A model generated the notes under the pieces. The model made no database searches. It worked only from the letters and a program-made list of their open reading frames with translations, and was not told the origin of the DNA. DNA of 12,832 bases, from the NCBI GenBank assembly GCA_039024295.1, contig JBCDIQ010000147.1, positions 1 through 12,832 of the forward strand, in the 5' to 3' direction. Origin of the DNA: JBCDIQ01 sp039024295. GTDB lineage: Bacteria > Bacteroidota > Bacteroidia > J057. Both the position numbers and the translations under genes were made by a program. Positions within the stretch are counted from its first letter, which is position 1; each line of letters starts with the position of its first letter. Positions 1 to 8,300 of the stretch are shown piece after piece.

Positions 1-85
1 CTAGGTTTTTGATTCTGTCTAATTGATTCAATTTTGGGAAGGGGTACGTTGCCAGGAGAGGTAGGTTAGCTTATTGTACCCAAGC
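1..85. other. Non-coding left edge beyond the murF stop
   Basis: These bases lie downstream of the murF stop on the minus strand. I see no convincing start codon with coding continuation, no strong GC-rich hairpin followed by a T-run, and no RNA gene. The only symmetry is a weak 5-base GGTAC/GTACC pair about 25 bases apart. Whether transcription continues into another gene to the left cannot be judged from this window. Confidence 0.4.
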
Positions 86-1402
86 TTACCCCGGAATTTC
101 CTCCACCAAGCGTTCCAGTGCCATACCCCTGGAACCTTTGATCAGGATACGCTCAACATCGACAAGGAGTTCGGGCAAGTGTGGGATCGCAGCATTGGCT
201 TCTGGAAACCAGCAGGAAGGAGCTGTTACTGCTTCCACCATCGCGTGCATTTGCGGACCAACCCCAACAACTCGTTCAGGTTGGAATTGATTGATGAATT
301 TTCCCATTTCCTGGTGGGCTTCTCTGCTGAAATGCCCCAGTTCCAGCATGTCACCTAGGACCAGTAGGCACCCTTCCCCATTTACTTCGGCACACACATG
401 CTGAATGGATGCCTTCATGCTGTCCGGGTTGGCGTTGTAGGCATCCAGCCAAATCTGGAACCTTCCTTTCTGGATGAGCTGGCTTCGGTTATTCTGGGAT
501 TGATAGCTTTCAAGGCCAGGTCTCATTTGACTGGCTTTCAGCCCAAAGTGCGTACCCACGGTCAAGGCTGCCAGAAGGTTCTGGGCATTATGCGCACCGG
601 TAAGTTGCATGTTGAACTGCTCAGCTTCAGGCCATTTATTTGCTTTTACCCGAACTTCCATCTGATCAAGGCCTTCGGTGAGGCTTTCCAATTGCAGGTC
701 TGCAAGCTCGCTATTGAAGGTCATTCTGTTTCTGATTCTCTTCCCTGCCTCTTCCACCCTGTGGTCCCCCAGGTTGATAAAGCCCACCCCGTTATGGACT
801 TTTACAAAATCAAATAAGGCTCCTTTTTCCACCTTTACCCCTTCCAGGCTGATGAGTTTTTCCAAGTGGGCATGCCCTACATTGGTGATCAGGGCATGGG
901 TGGGTGCTGCAATTGAAGCCAATTGGGCAATGTCTCCCGGTTGGTTGGTTCCCATTTCCACCACAGCGATTTCTGCATCTTCAGGGATACTCAACAGGGT
1001 GAGCGGCACTCCAATGTGATTGTTGTAGTTGCCTGCCGTAGCATGAACCTTAAAGGAATCTTTCAAGGCTGCCACAATCAATTCTTTGGTGGTGGTTTTG
1101 CCATTGGACCCTGTTAGGCCCAGGACGGGAAAGTTCCAACGCTTTCTGTAAGCGGAGGCAAGCTCCTGTAATGCTGTTAGCGCATTTTTTACCAGAATAA
1201 AGCGATCGTCACCTTGTACAGCTACTGTTGGATCATCTATAACAGTATAGGCAGCCCCCTTTTCAATTGCATCCCCTGCATATTTATTCCCATCAAATCG
1301 CTCCCCTTTCAAGGCAAAGAAAATATCACCAGGGGTAATTTGCCGGGTGTCCGTTGTGACCCGTCCTTGCTTGAGGAAAATCGGGAGGAGGTTAGAATCC
1401 AT
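86..1402 (-). CDS. murF: UDP-N-acetylmuramoyl-tripeptide--D-alanyl-D-alanine ligase (MurF)
   Basis: This cytoplasmic ATP-dependent ligase adds the D-Ala-D-Ala dipeptide to UDP-MurNAc-tripeptide, the last cytoplasmic step that builds the peptidoglycan pentapeptide precursor. The 438 residues match the usual MurF length. The Mur-ligase P-loop GLTGSNGKTTTK is at residues 95-106, NNHIGVPLTLL at 127-137, EMGTNQPGDI at 149-158 and the central-domain ITNVGHAHLE at 172-181. The C-terminal domain shows HNAQNLLAAL at 271-280, the MurF-typical DAYNANPDSM at 320-329, LGDMLELG at 349-356 and IKGSRGMALE at 421-430. The N-terminal domain carries the TDTRQITPGDIFFALKG substrate-binding segment. The ATG at 1400-1402 is the only start that keeps this domain whole; no clear Shine-Dalgarno sequence precedes it, which is common in Bacteroidota. 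The gene lies 88 bases after the outer-membrane fusion gene on the same strand. All catalytic motifs look intact. Confidence 0.97.
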   Translation of the reverse strand: MDSNLLPIFLKQGRVTTDTRQITPGDIFFALKGERFDGNKYAGDAIEKGAAYTVIDDPTVAVQGDDRFILVKNALTALQELASAYRKRWNFPVLGLTGSNGKTTTKELIVAALKDSFKVHATAGNYNNHIGVPLTLLSIPEDAEIAVVEMGTNQPGDIAQLASIAAPTHALITNVGHAHLEKLISLEGVKVEKGALFDFVKVHNGVGFINLGDHRVEEAGKRIRNRMTFNSELADLQLESLTEGLDQMEVRVKANKWPEAEQFNMQLTGAHNAQNLLAALTVGTHFGLKASQMRPGLESYQSQNNRSQLIQKGRFQIWLDAYNANPDSMKASIQHVCAEVNGEGCLLVLGDMLELGHFSREAHQEMGKFINQFQPERVVGVGPQMHAMVEAVTAPSCWFPEANAAIPHLPELLVDVERILIKGSRGMALERLVEEIPG

Positions 1403-1490
1403 ATGGAAAATTTAATGGGCGAATGGAGGCTGTACTTAGATTAACTGAAAACAAGAGATAATTTCCGTGAAGAGGAAAATTTTTCTCCAA

Positions 1491-4400
1491 TTACCTGAAG
1501 GGGACTCCCAGGCCAAATCTTAGGTAGAGGCTTTCCTCTTGAGAAAATGCAGCAGAAACCGTTAAGGTCAGGAATTCCTTGTAGGGAATGATGTAAAAGC
1601 CTCCTCCGTATCCGTAGTGCCAACGGGTTGAGGTTTCACCTCTCTGAATGATTCGTCCGGTATCAAAAAAGCCTTTTATCCCGATTCGTACGGGGACTGA
1701 TATTCCCTGAAGATTGGCCACCTGGAGGGAGAGTTCAGAATTGAAGTACGCCCGTGCATTTCCTGTAAAGCGGTTACGGAAAAAGCCGCGCAGACGATTC
1801 CCATGCCCGAGAGAAAAATGTCTGTAAAATGGCAATGGGCCATAGCTGCTGCTCCCACCTGCTCGTAGGAGCAAGGTTAGGGGCAGACCGGTACGAAAGG
1901 TGGTGAAATACGAGATAAAGCCATCGCTCAATCCATAGTTTCGATCAAAAATATTGGTGGCAACTCCGTTTCGGTGCTCCAATACCAACCTCATGCCTTT
2001 GGTAGGAAAATATCGGTTGTCCCTGAAATCCAAGTCCAATCGTCCGAACACTTCCAGCATATTCACCTGATCTTGTCCCAAAAAGCGGGTATCACTGAAT
2101 AGCAGGGTATTTTCCTGAATTTGAGCCTCGTTGTTTTCGTAATGTACCCCAACGGCAAAATGACTTCTCTTCCACATACGCCGCATAAGGTAGGCCTCGT
2201 AGACTTGGGTATTGTAACGACTTCTGTAAAAGTCAGCGGTAAAAAGGGAGTCAATGTTTTCCGTTTCATTGCCGAAGCCAAAGAAGTAAAAATACCGCGT
2301 GGGGGCAGCAATCTCTCCAGAGATAACTCCATCCCATTTTTTGATCAGGTGCCTAAATTCTCCTTTATACCTGAAACCATAACTGCCTGAAGTCGCAAGC
2401 GTTGCCCGGAATTTGTGACGACTTCTGAAATCTGGTTTGCCATATCCTTTGTCTACATACAAAAAACCCATACTGAATATGGTTCCATCATCCCGGCTGA
2501 ATCCCAGTAAGGGTAAGGGATACCACATGTCGTGTTCGTAGGTTTTGCGTCCAAACCGATAAGCAGGTGCATAGCGTGGGTTAACCCTTCTGCCAGAAGT
2601 CCCCAGATAATATTCTCCATCTACGTCGTTATCGTAGACCAGGCTGTATTTTCCGGTACCTTGTATTTTTGAGTCTTCCTGGTACACATCTCGTCCAGGG
2701 CCACCGATTAACCTTAATTTTATGCTGTTATCGGTGTTGCCTGTTACCCGGAACTGGTCTTCTCCTGCCATGCCATAAATTCGGATTTCACGGGTTTCAT
2801 TTGGCAAGAACCTCCTGTAGTAATACTTGAAGGTTCCGTGTTCATTCAGGACACTGTCTGAAACGTTGTACATCCACACCTCGACATCTCCGTCCGGATT
2901 ACGCTCGACTTCGACAAAGTCACTTTTCTGGGTGCCGATGATATCTACTTCCTTTGCCAGCAGCTTGTAGAACCTCAGCGCATACATGTCCAGGTCATCC
3001 CGTCGGGTTTTTAATTTGGAGGTGATTTCCTGGCCACACAATTGGTACACATTACCTGGAAGCACCCTAACAGCTGCTTCGATGAGGGAATCCGAACAGC
3101 GCGCCTGGAAATCCCTTGCCAACTTGAGCCAGTCGTTGCTGTTGAGCTCATTTAGTAGAATGCGGTCCAGGTGCATGCCGGTCCAGGTAAGGCTCATCAA
3201 ATCATTGATCCTGTAACCAAAATTCTCTCCTTGGGGTTTGACCCACCTTCTGTCAGCAATCCATGGAATAATGCCGTCATATCGGGAAAAAACCATGTCC
3301 CGGTCTCGTGGGATGGGCCGATATACCAGCAGGCCGTTTTCTTCGTATTCCGCCCATTTCCAGTTATCCTCATGGCGGGACCAGTCGCCGGTCCAGATAT
3401 CAAACAGGCGCGCCTTGGCAAAGGAACGCTGGTCTACAGTGGCACGTGGATTTCGGTACAGCTTAGAAAAAAGCTTATGGGTACGTCGTACTTCTTCGAC
3501 GTCTCCGAACCCACTGTGGAAGGTATCCAGGCTCTTGGGATTCTCTTCCAGGGTGCCGAAGACATTGGCAAATCCAAATTGATAGATCCCCAACCTTGAA
3601 TCTAGGGGCATTACCCCGAGCCTGGGAGGCGAATGGGGAATGCATAGTCCTTTCATCAATCGACTGGCAACCAGGCTTCCATACGGCTGTTGGGCGGAAG
3701 TCTGGTCCCGTAGAATGTAGCCGATAATGGTCTGCCGTAGGTCAAAATTCAATCTTTTGACCGGGTCTTTATTAATGGATCGGAACGTATATTCCTTTTT
3801 ATTGGCCCCAATGAATCTCAAAGAGCGGGTTTGGGTTCCTCCTCCCCGTTTCACAAATTGAAGCCCCCCAGCAATGGTATCGAGGTTTAAAAAATGGGTG
3901 TTTACCGGAGCTAGCCAACTGGGCCGATAATCATTGCCAAAGAATAATTTCTTAACAGACCCTCCTTCATACTCCTCACCAGCAGCCTTTTGGATGGGTT
4001 CGTCAAAAAGCTCATCTCCAGAGGCCTCTTCTGATGCTTCTCCACAAAAACCAAATAATAAGTTGGGAGGGATTAGGGTGTCAAGCAGGGCACAAGGGGA
4101 TTGGAACAAGAACAACTCTTGATATGGTGTGTGGTTCTTGTTGTTTTTGCTGAGAAAGTGAGTCCGATTAAATATTTCTCCCTTTTCATGGTATCGGATT
4201 TCCATAAATCCAGTTTTCGATTCTGAGAGCAAAGCATTTTTTCCAGGACCACTGAATGCAGTTTTGGCCGGAGCCCCACTATTAAGAATGTAGCTTTCAC
4301 CAACCTTTAACACCTGTTGTGAGGCCTCATGGCCTGAAAGGTAAACGAGTGAGGAATTGGTAAGGAGAATGTCACCCAGGAAGTCCTCGGCGAAATCTTC

Positions 4401-5219
4401 AAATCTGGGGTTAATGATGTCTGTAGGGGTTCCAGAGTTTTGTCGGAATGAGGCATATAAAGTTCCAAGCACAGGCAAGGGAACCCAAAGTCCGGGGTGA
4501 AGGTCTGTAAGGGGAAACAAGTGGGTTTTGGCCGGGATACGACCTCCTCTTGGCCCCAGAGAAACCGGACCATAATGACCGGCGATCAGCACGCTTTTCC
4601 CAGCTGATTCCCGAATGGCATCTTCCGTTTCCTCCCAGAAATCTGCTTCGGTGGAAACTTTACACAAAGCATTTTCTGGTCGGGGTTTTTCAAACTGGTG
4701 GTTCCACCATTGGGTTTGCAGGCATAATAGGTCCAGGTGTTTGCTGAGAGAAATAACTTTTGGACCTGGACATCCTTTCTTGATGGCCCATTTGACCCGG
4801 GAAAAATCCCAGCTCTTGACCAATTTCTCTAAACGCCTTACGGATTCCCATCCTTTAGGACCTGAGGATGCCCAGTCTCTGTCTCCTGGAAGGAGAATGG
4901 TGCGTCCGTTTTTATATGAACTGATCTTTTTCAGTACCCGGTACAGCCTGGCTGAATCTTTTTGCTTTACAAAGGGATAGCCTGATTGTCGGATAAGGTC
5001 CCCATTTAAAATAAGGGTGAATCGTGTGGGGGAAGATTCAATCTCTGCAGTCAGCTCCTCCAGAAACGGCTGAGGGTCGTTGAGGTCGGCCAGGTTGCCG
5101 AAAAAGAAAACCCGATGGGTTAGCGGGGAAGGAGATTGACCCACTATGCACTCCCCCCATAAGCAAAGGGCGAAACACATCAACTTGAGGGCAAAAAAGA
5201 AATATGTTGTGGCAGGCAT
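1491..5219 (-). CDS. Outer-membrane fusion protein: metallophosphoesterase-like, kinase-like middle, Omp85/BamA-type barrel
   Basis: Residues are counted from the ATG at 5219 (1242 residues). A hydrophobic signal peptide fills about residues 1-27, with no clear lipobox. Residues 35-300 resemble a calcineurin-like metallophosphoesterase: GN at 41-42, NGD at 72-74, PGDRDW at 111-116, AGHYGP at 213-218 and SGHEAS at 295-300; several metal-ligand positions differ from the family norm. The middle (420-830) holds GDWSRHEDNW at 611-620 and IPRDRDMVF at 636-644, reminiscent of an atypical kinase catalytic loop and metal site, followed by a beta-rich stretch with IRIYGMAGEDQF and IGGPGRD. Residues about 885-1242 form a beta-barrel with RDNRYFPTKGMR and the Omp85 loop motif LRGF at 1143-1146. 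The predicted location is the outer membrane, with the N-terminal parts in the periplasm. The ATG is preferred because AAGGTGAG sits four bases upstream; an in-frame GTG at 5228 lies inside that ribosome site. The substrate is unknown. Similar phosphoesterase-barrel fusions are, to my knowledge, common in Bacteroidota but uncharacterised. Confidence 0.85.
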   Translation of the reverse strand: MPATTYFFFALKLMCFALCLWGECIVGQSPSPLTHRVFFFGNLADLNDPQPFLEELTAEIESSPTRFTLILNGDLIRQSGYPFVKQKDSARLYRVLKKISSYKNGRTILLPGDRDWASSGPKGWESVRRLEKLVKSWDFSRVKWAIKKGCPGPKVISLSKHLDLLCLQTQWWNHQFEKPRPENALCKVSTEADFWEETEDAIRESAGKSVLIAGHYGPVSLGPRGGRIPAKTHLFPLTDLHPGLWVPLPVLGTLYASFRQNSGTPTDIINPRFEDFAEDFLGDILLTNSSLVYLSGHEASQQVLKVGESYILNSGAPAKTAFSGPGKNALLSESKTGFMEIRYHEKGEIFNRTHFLSKNNKNHTPYQELFLFQSPCALLDTLIPPNLLFGFCGEASEEASGDELFDEPIQKAAGEEYEGGSVKKLFFGNDYRPSWLAPVNTHFLNLDTIAGGLQFVKRGGGTQTRSLRFIGANKKEYTFRSINKDPVKRLNFDLRQTIIGYILRDQTSAQQPYGSLVASRLMKGLCIPHSPPRLGVMPLDSRLGIYQFGFANVFGTLEENPKSLDTFHSGFGDVEEVRRTHKLFSKLYRNPRATVDQRSFAKARLFDIWTGDWSRHEDNWKWAEYEENGLLVYRPIPRDRDMVFSRYDGIIPWIADRRWVKPQGENFGYRINDLMSLTWTGMHLDRILLNELNSNDWLKLARDFQARCSDSLIEAAVRVLPGNVYQLCGQEITSKLKTRRDDLDMYALRFYKLLAKEVDIIGTQKSDFVEVERNPDGDVEVWMYNVSDSVLNEHGTFKYYYRRFLPNETREIRIYGMAGEDQFRVTGNTDNSIKLRLIGGPGRDVYQEDSKIQGTGKYSLVYDNDVDGEYYLGTSGRRVNPRYAPAYRFGRKTYEHDMWYPLPLLGFSRDDGTIFSMGFLYVDKGYGKPDFRSRHKFRATLATSGSYGFRYKGEFRHLIKKWDGVISGEIAAPTRYFYFFGFGNETENIDSLFTADFYRSRYNTQVYEAYLMRRMWKRSHFAVGVHYENNEAQIQENTLLFSDTRFLGQDQVNMLEVFGRLDLDFRDNRYFPTKGMRLVLEHRNGVATNIFDRNYGLSDGFISYFTTFRTGLPLTLLLRAGGSSSYGPLPFYRHFSLGHGNRLRGFFRNRFTGNARAYFNSELSLQVANLQGISVPVRIGIKGFFDTGRIIQRGETSTRWHYGYGGGFYIIPYKEFLTLTVSAAFSQEESLYLRFGLGVPFR

Positions 5220-5222
5220 TAA

Positions 5223-5230
5223 TCTCACCT
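5223..5230 (-). promoter_or_regulatory. Ribosome binding site that decides the start of the barrel-fusion gene
   Basis: On the minus strand AAGGTGAG lies four bases upstream of the ATG at 5219-5217. It is one of the few Shine-Dalgarno-like sequences in the window. An alternative GTG start at 5228-5226 overlaps this site, so the ATG three codons downstream is the better choice. Confidence 0.55.
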
Positions 5231-5280
5231 TGCAAAATAAACCTTCAATCTAATGCTGGTCAATGCGTTTTTGAAGGAAT

Positions 5281-5313
5281 ACCAAACAAAAAACCACCTC
5301 CGAAGAGGTGGTT
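5281..5313 (-). terminator. Rho-independent terminator with UUCG tetraloop, downstream of the T9SS gene
   Basis: Read on the minus strand, a perfect 9-base-pair stem, AACCACCTC / GAGGTGGTT, is closed by a TTCG loop and followed by TTTTG and further Ts. The hairpin begins 26 bases after the stop codon of the giant T9SS protein gene. UUCG loops are unusually stable, and the stem-plus-T-run layout is that of an intrinsic terminator. It separates the T9SS gene from the barrel-fusion and murF genes downstream. The plus strand lacks a matching T-run, so it is one-directional. Confidence 0.9.
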
Positions 5314-5339
5314 GTGGTAAGAGCCTTTTCCAAGCTAGC

Positions 5340-8300
5340 TTAATTTTTCAGGAACCTTGTGATGTGTTGCCCCTGATTACTCGTGAGCCTTACTTGATAA
5401 ATGCCTCGCGGTAAATCACTAATCTCTAGGCTAATAGGGCCATTTTGCGGAACAAGAGAAATGAGATGTGAACGGACGATTTTCCCTTGTTGGTCAAAAA
5501 AGTCAATCTGTCCCGTTTGTTGTACGTCCGAACTGAAGTTTATAAAAATAACTCTATTCCCAGGATTAGGTGCTATTTGGAAACTGTTCTCAGCTTCTGC
5601 TAACCTTAGCTCCACCACCCTGCTGACTGCTTCTTGTGCGTCCAAGTCGAAAGATCGGATTCTATACTGAGCCTTACTTGCTCCCATATCTGGGTCGGTT
5701 AGCTGGTAGGCACGTGCAGAAATGCTATTTCCTGCTGCGTCAACTCGTCCAATTGGGCTAAATGACTGTCCGTTAACAGACTTTTCAACCTGGAAGTAGT
5801 CGCTATTCTGTTCGGTAGCTGTTACCCAGGAAATGACTGCTTGGTTATCCATCCACTCAGCGCGTAGGTCTAAAAGTTCTACAGGCAGGGTCGTGCTGGC
5901 TTCTGCGCCGAAGGTTCCACCTGAGAAGCTGGAAAGTCCATCAAACTGCACATAATTTTTGCTGGCACCTCCGGTTTGTGTGTCTCCTCCGGCAGGATTT
6001 TCTCCATTGAGGTTGTCATTGAGGTTGACAAAGTTATTGGCAAACCCGGCAAACTTGGTGGGTAGGTTGGAATAATCCACCGCATCATCGGTTTTATACC
6101 ACCGGTATCCGGCACTACCTCCTACATCTGAGGCCAAATCCGTAGCAGAATCCTGAAGGGCATCCCATTCGGATTTGGGGTAGTAGAACCTGACGTTCAC
6201 GGTTCCATTCAAGGTGTCTTTTGCGCTAATGAACCATGCCCGACGCATGTAAACGGCTCCTTCGCCTCCACTTTGTTCGCGAACCACATCTTCGACTGAT
6301 TTTACCTCAACATAATCAATCACTTCACTGAGAGGACGGGTATTGGTATTATTCTGAATCGATAAGATATACTTATCGGGCTGAAGGGGGTTGTAAAACC
6401 TGAACCATCCGCCCGCTGTCTCGCAATATGCAGTGGCTCTAACGATAGCAGTATTGGCATTCAGCGCATGCTTTTGAGTACCGGGATTGTAATGGTAATC
6501 ATTGGTGGTGTCGCCTTCGGTAACGGCATACCATACTTGGGCAGTTGCACAAGCCACGTTATCCGTGTCCCGGTAATCTGGTTCAGCACTATTTGCGCCT
6601 CCGTTGAGGTCATTTGCCGGGAATATGTCGTCCATTTCATTGGAGTTGGCAAGGTTCACTCCTGTACTTGAGGTTGTACCTGATCCGCCTGATCCATCGT
6701 CTGTGGGTGGGGTAGTGCTTATGGTAGAAACGGTCGCGTCTGCATCATTGCTGTCAAAGCAGTCTACGAGTCCATCGCCGTCAGCATCTACGGTGCAACT
6801 TCCGGTTACGCCATCTGGCTGGCTGTCGCCATCGTCCAGGCTGTCCCATGCTTCCTGCATGTCGGTTACATTGTCCCCATCGGAGTCGGTGTCGAGGTAG
6901 TCGGGGGTGGTATCTCCTGTGCCTGAATCGGTGTTCACGGGCATGAGGCCTGCAGCACCTGCGCCGCCCCAGCCTGCATCGTCATCATCGAAGGCATCGT
7001 CAATGCCATCTCCATCAGCATCTGTGCCAGCAGGAGGAGTGTAACCAGTAGTGGTTTGGGCTTCATACAGGTCAAAAATGCCGTCATTGTCAGCGTCTAC
7101 ATCCAAGAAGTTGGGCACATCATCGCCGTCACTGTCACCGGTTCCCGCCCCGTTGGCGTATTCCCCTCTGGTGTCGGCATCTTCTGTATCATCGGTAGCT
7201 ACGGTCATGAGCGGGCTGCCATCCGTTCCTGTGCCTGCCGGGCCATCTGAAGCTGCCGGATCATAAACATCCAAGAGTCCATCGCCATCAGCATCGGTGC
7301 TGCCGTCAACGATTCCGTCCCCATTGGCATCGGTGGCACCAGCTTCTGTCACATCCAGGATGCCGTCATTGTCTGCATCGAGGTCCACAGCGTTGGGGAT
7401 ACCATCCCCATCAATATCGGGTAAGCCATTGCCGCTGCCGTTGGTGTAGCTAATGGCTGCATCCCCATCGGCGATTCCATCTGATCCGGTGTCCGTGCCG
7501 GAAGTCTGTACAAGTACTGAGCCGTTGGAACCTGATCCTGCAGGACCGTCTGAGGCATCGGCATCATAGGCATCTGCGAGACCGTCCCCATCGGCATCAG
7601 TGGCGTTGTCCACGCGCCCATCTCCGGTGGCATCTATTCCTCCTGCTTCTATCAGATCAGGAATGCCGTCATTGTCTGCGTCCAGGTCTAAGAAGTCAGG
7701 AATGCCGTCTCCGTCAGTGTCAAGATCGGTATTGTCTCCACGCTCCCATACAATGGCAGCGTCATCAGCTTTTCCGTCACCATCAGTATCTGTACCACCG
7801 GTTTGAACGAGGGCATCGTTGGTGTCTTCTACACCGGGGGTGCCATCATCGTCTGTGTCGTAGATATCTGCAAATCCATCTCCGTCAGCGTCAGTGGCAG
7901 TGTCCACTCTTCCATCTCCGTTGTTATCAATGCCACCCGCTTCTACCAGGTCGGGGATACCATCATTGTCAGAATCGAGGTCCACAAAGTCAGGGATTCC
8001 GTCGCCATCAGCATCAGAGCTATTGCCATCACCATCTACAAACGTAATAGCTTCATCATCGGCTTTGCCATCTCCATCGGTATCTTCGCCGCCTGTTTGC
8101 ACGAGGGCATCATTGGCATCTTCCACGCCAGCAGTACCATCATCATCCGTGTCGTAGATGTCTGCATAGCCATCGTTGTCTGCATCGGTGGTATTGTCTA
8201 CCAATCCATCGCCATCAGTGTCGATACCGCCAGCTTCCACCAAGTCGGGAATGCCATCATTGTCAGAATCAAGGTCAAGGAAGTCAGCGATTCCATCTCC

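Noticed and set aside
1470..1489. AT-rich inverted repeat GAGGAAAATTTTTCTCC between the barrel-fusion gene and murF
   Set aside because: The stem is imperfect, AT-rich and without a GC-rich core or T-run, so it is not a credible terminator.
3171..3599. Plus-strand open frame of 142 codons within the barrel-fusion gene
   Set aside because: The minus-strand frame over the same bases has the signal peptide, domain motifs and barrel pattern of a real gene; this frame shows no recognisable motif.
5222..5256. Imperfect minus-strand promoter TTG-N20-TTATTTTG before the barrel-fusion gene
   Set aside because: The -7 element misses one conserved base and the start of transcription would fall on the ribosome binding site, so I do not list it as a feature.
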